DNA from: Trinickia dabaoshanensis
Lineage (GTDB): Bacteria > Pseudomonadota > Gammaproteobacteria > Burkholderiales > Burkholderiaceae
Assembly: GCF_002879885.1 (NCBI RefSeq)
Contig: NZ_PNYA01000005.1
Span: 226,756 to 290,755, forward strand
Direction: 5' to 3'
DNA length: 64,000 nt
Position 1 is the stretch's first letter. Each line of letters begins with the position of its first letter. The translations under genes were made by a program, and so were the position numbers. The notes below the pieces were generated by a model. The model saw only the letters and a list, made by a program, of their open reading frames with translations. It made no database searches and was not told the DNA's origin. Positions 63,361-64,000 of this stretch are shown here, one piece after another.

Positions 63361-64000
63361 TCAACGTCCCTGATCGCCTGTTATGCATATCGTTGATCCG
63401 CGAGGCGGTGGGCTCGGGCTGCCGCCTGCACAGGGCGTGCGCAGAGCTTGGCTTGTGCGCACGAACGTTCCAGCGCTGGGTTCGTGACGGCGACGCCGCA
63501 CGCGCCGATGGGCGCAGTACGGCCATTCGGCCGCAGCCACGTAACAAACTGAGCGAGGCCGAACGGCAGCAGATTCTCGAGGTGGCCAATAGCGCCGAAT
63601 TCGCGAGCTTGCCGCCGAGTCAGATCGTGCCGAGCTTGGCAGACCGCGGCGTGTACCTCGCGTCGGAATCGAGCTTTTACCGCGTATTGCGCGACGCTTC
63701 ACAACAGCACCGCCGAGGTCGCGCGCGCCAACCTTCTCGGCATGTGGTGACCAGTCATTGTGCGACGGCGCCAAATCAGCTCTGGTCGTGGGACATCACC
63801 TGGATGCCGGCGGCGATCAAGGGCAAGTATTACTACTGGTACATGGTGCTGGATGTGTTCAGCCGCAAGATCGTCGGGCACGAAGTGCAGGAGGCGGAAT
63901 CGGCCGAGCTAGCCGCGTTGCTCATGCGGCGTACAAGCTTGGCTGAGGGCTTGGCGGGGCGACCGCTGGTGCTGCATTCAGACAACGGCAGCGCGATGAA
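63324..64000 (+). CDS. IS3-family transposase OrfB (partial, cut by right edge)
   Basis: The -1 frame stays open to the end of the window. It reads LLCISLIREAVGSGCRLHRA, then CAELGLCARTFQRWVRDG (the HTH_21-type region) and enters the DDE integrase domain at NQLWSWDITWMP (first Asp), continuing GKYYYWYMVLDVFSRKIVGH and PLVLHSDNGSAM (second Asp). The catalytic Glu and the C-terminus lie beyond 64000. It is probably translated only as the OrfAB fusion. No internal stop was seen, so the element may be active. Confidence 0.85.

Larger units (their letters stand above)
62810..64000 (+). mobile_element. IS3-family insertion sequence (right part beyond window)
   Basis: Two overlapping genes, orfA and orfB, joined by a -1 frameshift signal, with a DDE integrase core in orfB, define an IS3-family element. 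The left end is uncertain; a TG that could begin the terminal repeat is at 62810 (TGTCGTGTCG), but the right end is outside the window so it cannot be checked. The left flank breaks a small gene. Confidence 0.8.

Overview
The window is high-GC, densely coded DNA from a betaproteobacterium, most likely a Burkholderiaceae member of the Paraburkholderia/Trinickia/Burkholderia type. The basis is the short H-NS-type protein, the 430-residue aspartate carbamoyltransferase with an N-terminal extension, DUF3309 and DUF4142 proteins, FtrA/rhodanese pairing, and overall codon style. This placement is my inference; no rRNA or tRNA gene is present to confirm it. About 90% of the window is coding, in roughly 50 genes. 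It looks like an accessory-rich chromosomal segment (regulators, oxidoreductases, sensors), not a plasmid or prophage.

Layout. (1) 0-10 kb is a signalling block: LysM-FecR protein (cut by the left edge), OmpR-type regulator, a PlpD-type patatin autotransporter, a large hybrid histidine kinase preceded by an exact FNR-type box, an RstA/RstB-like two-component pair and an H-NS-like protein. (2) 10-14 kb holds two tandem acid-type serine peptidases (S10 and S53). (3) 14-31 kb is mixed metabolism and small regulator-target modules: LysE exporter, succinate-semialdehyde dehydrogenase, ArsR regulator with Old Yellow Enzyme and SDR, TPR-glycosyltransferase, FtrA/rhodanese, DapA-like lyase, LysR with quinone-reductase-like and NmrA-like proteins, a CDF metal exporter, a MASE4 sensor kinase, and an XRE/MmyB regulator with its SDR. 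(4) 32-42 kb holds a secreted beta-propeller protein, a second-type PyrB, the molybdo-flavo-iron-sulfur aldehyde oxidoreductase operon paoABC with mocA, and another LysR/dehydrogenase pair. (5) 42-55 kb holds a Cache chemoreceptor with an FNR-like box, a stand-alone class B PBP, pdhABC without an E3 gene, a HAD phosphatase fused to a HerA-like ATPase, MgtC, DUF4142, a divergent MurA and YigZ. (6) 55-56.2 kb is a non-coding array of 25 exact-length 17-bp repeats with decayed copies beyond it. (7) 56-64 kb holds DUF72, a GGDEF remnant next to an intact diguanylate cyclase, a divergent Lrp/AsnC-glmS pair with two matching 17-bp palindromes between them, three small minus-strand genes, and an IS3-family element that breaks the first of them and runs off the right edge.

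How parts work together. Most accessory genes sit as regulator plus target: divergent LysR/oxidoreductase (twice), ArsR/ene-reductase/SDR, XRE-MmyB/SDR, FtrA/rhodanese and Lrp/glmS. The paoABC-mocA set is a self-contained molybdoenzyme with its cofactor-maturation enzyme, and pdhABC forms a translationally coupled E1alpha-E1beta-E2 unit. I did not find a defence island, CRISPR array, biosynthetic cluster or phage. The least explained items are the 17-bp repeat array, the HAD-ATPase fusion, the HTH-ATCase fusion, the paired FNR-type sites and the twin palindromes at glmS.
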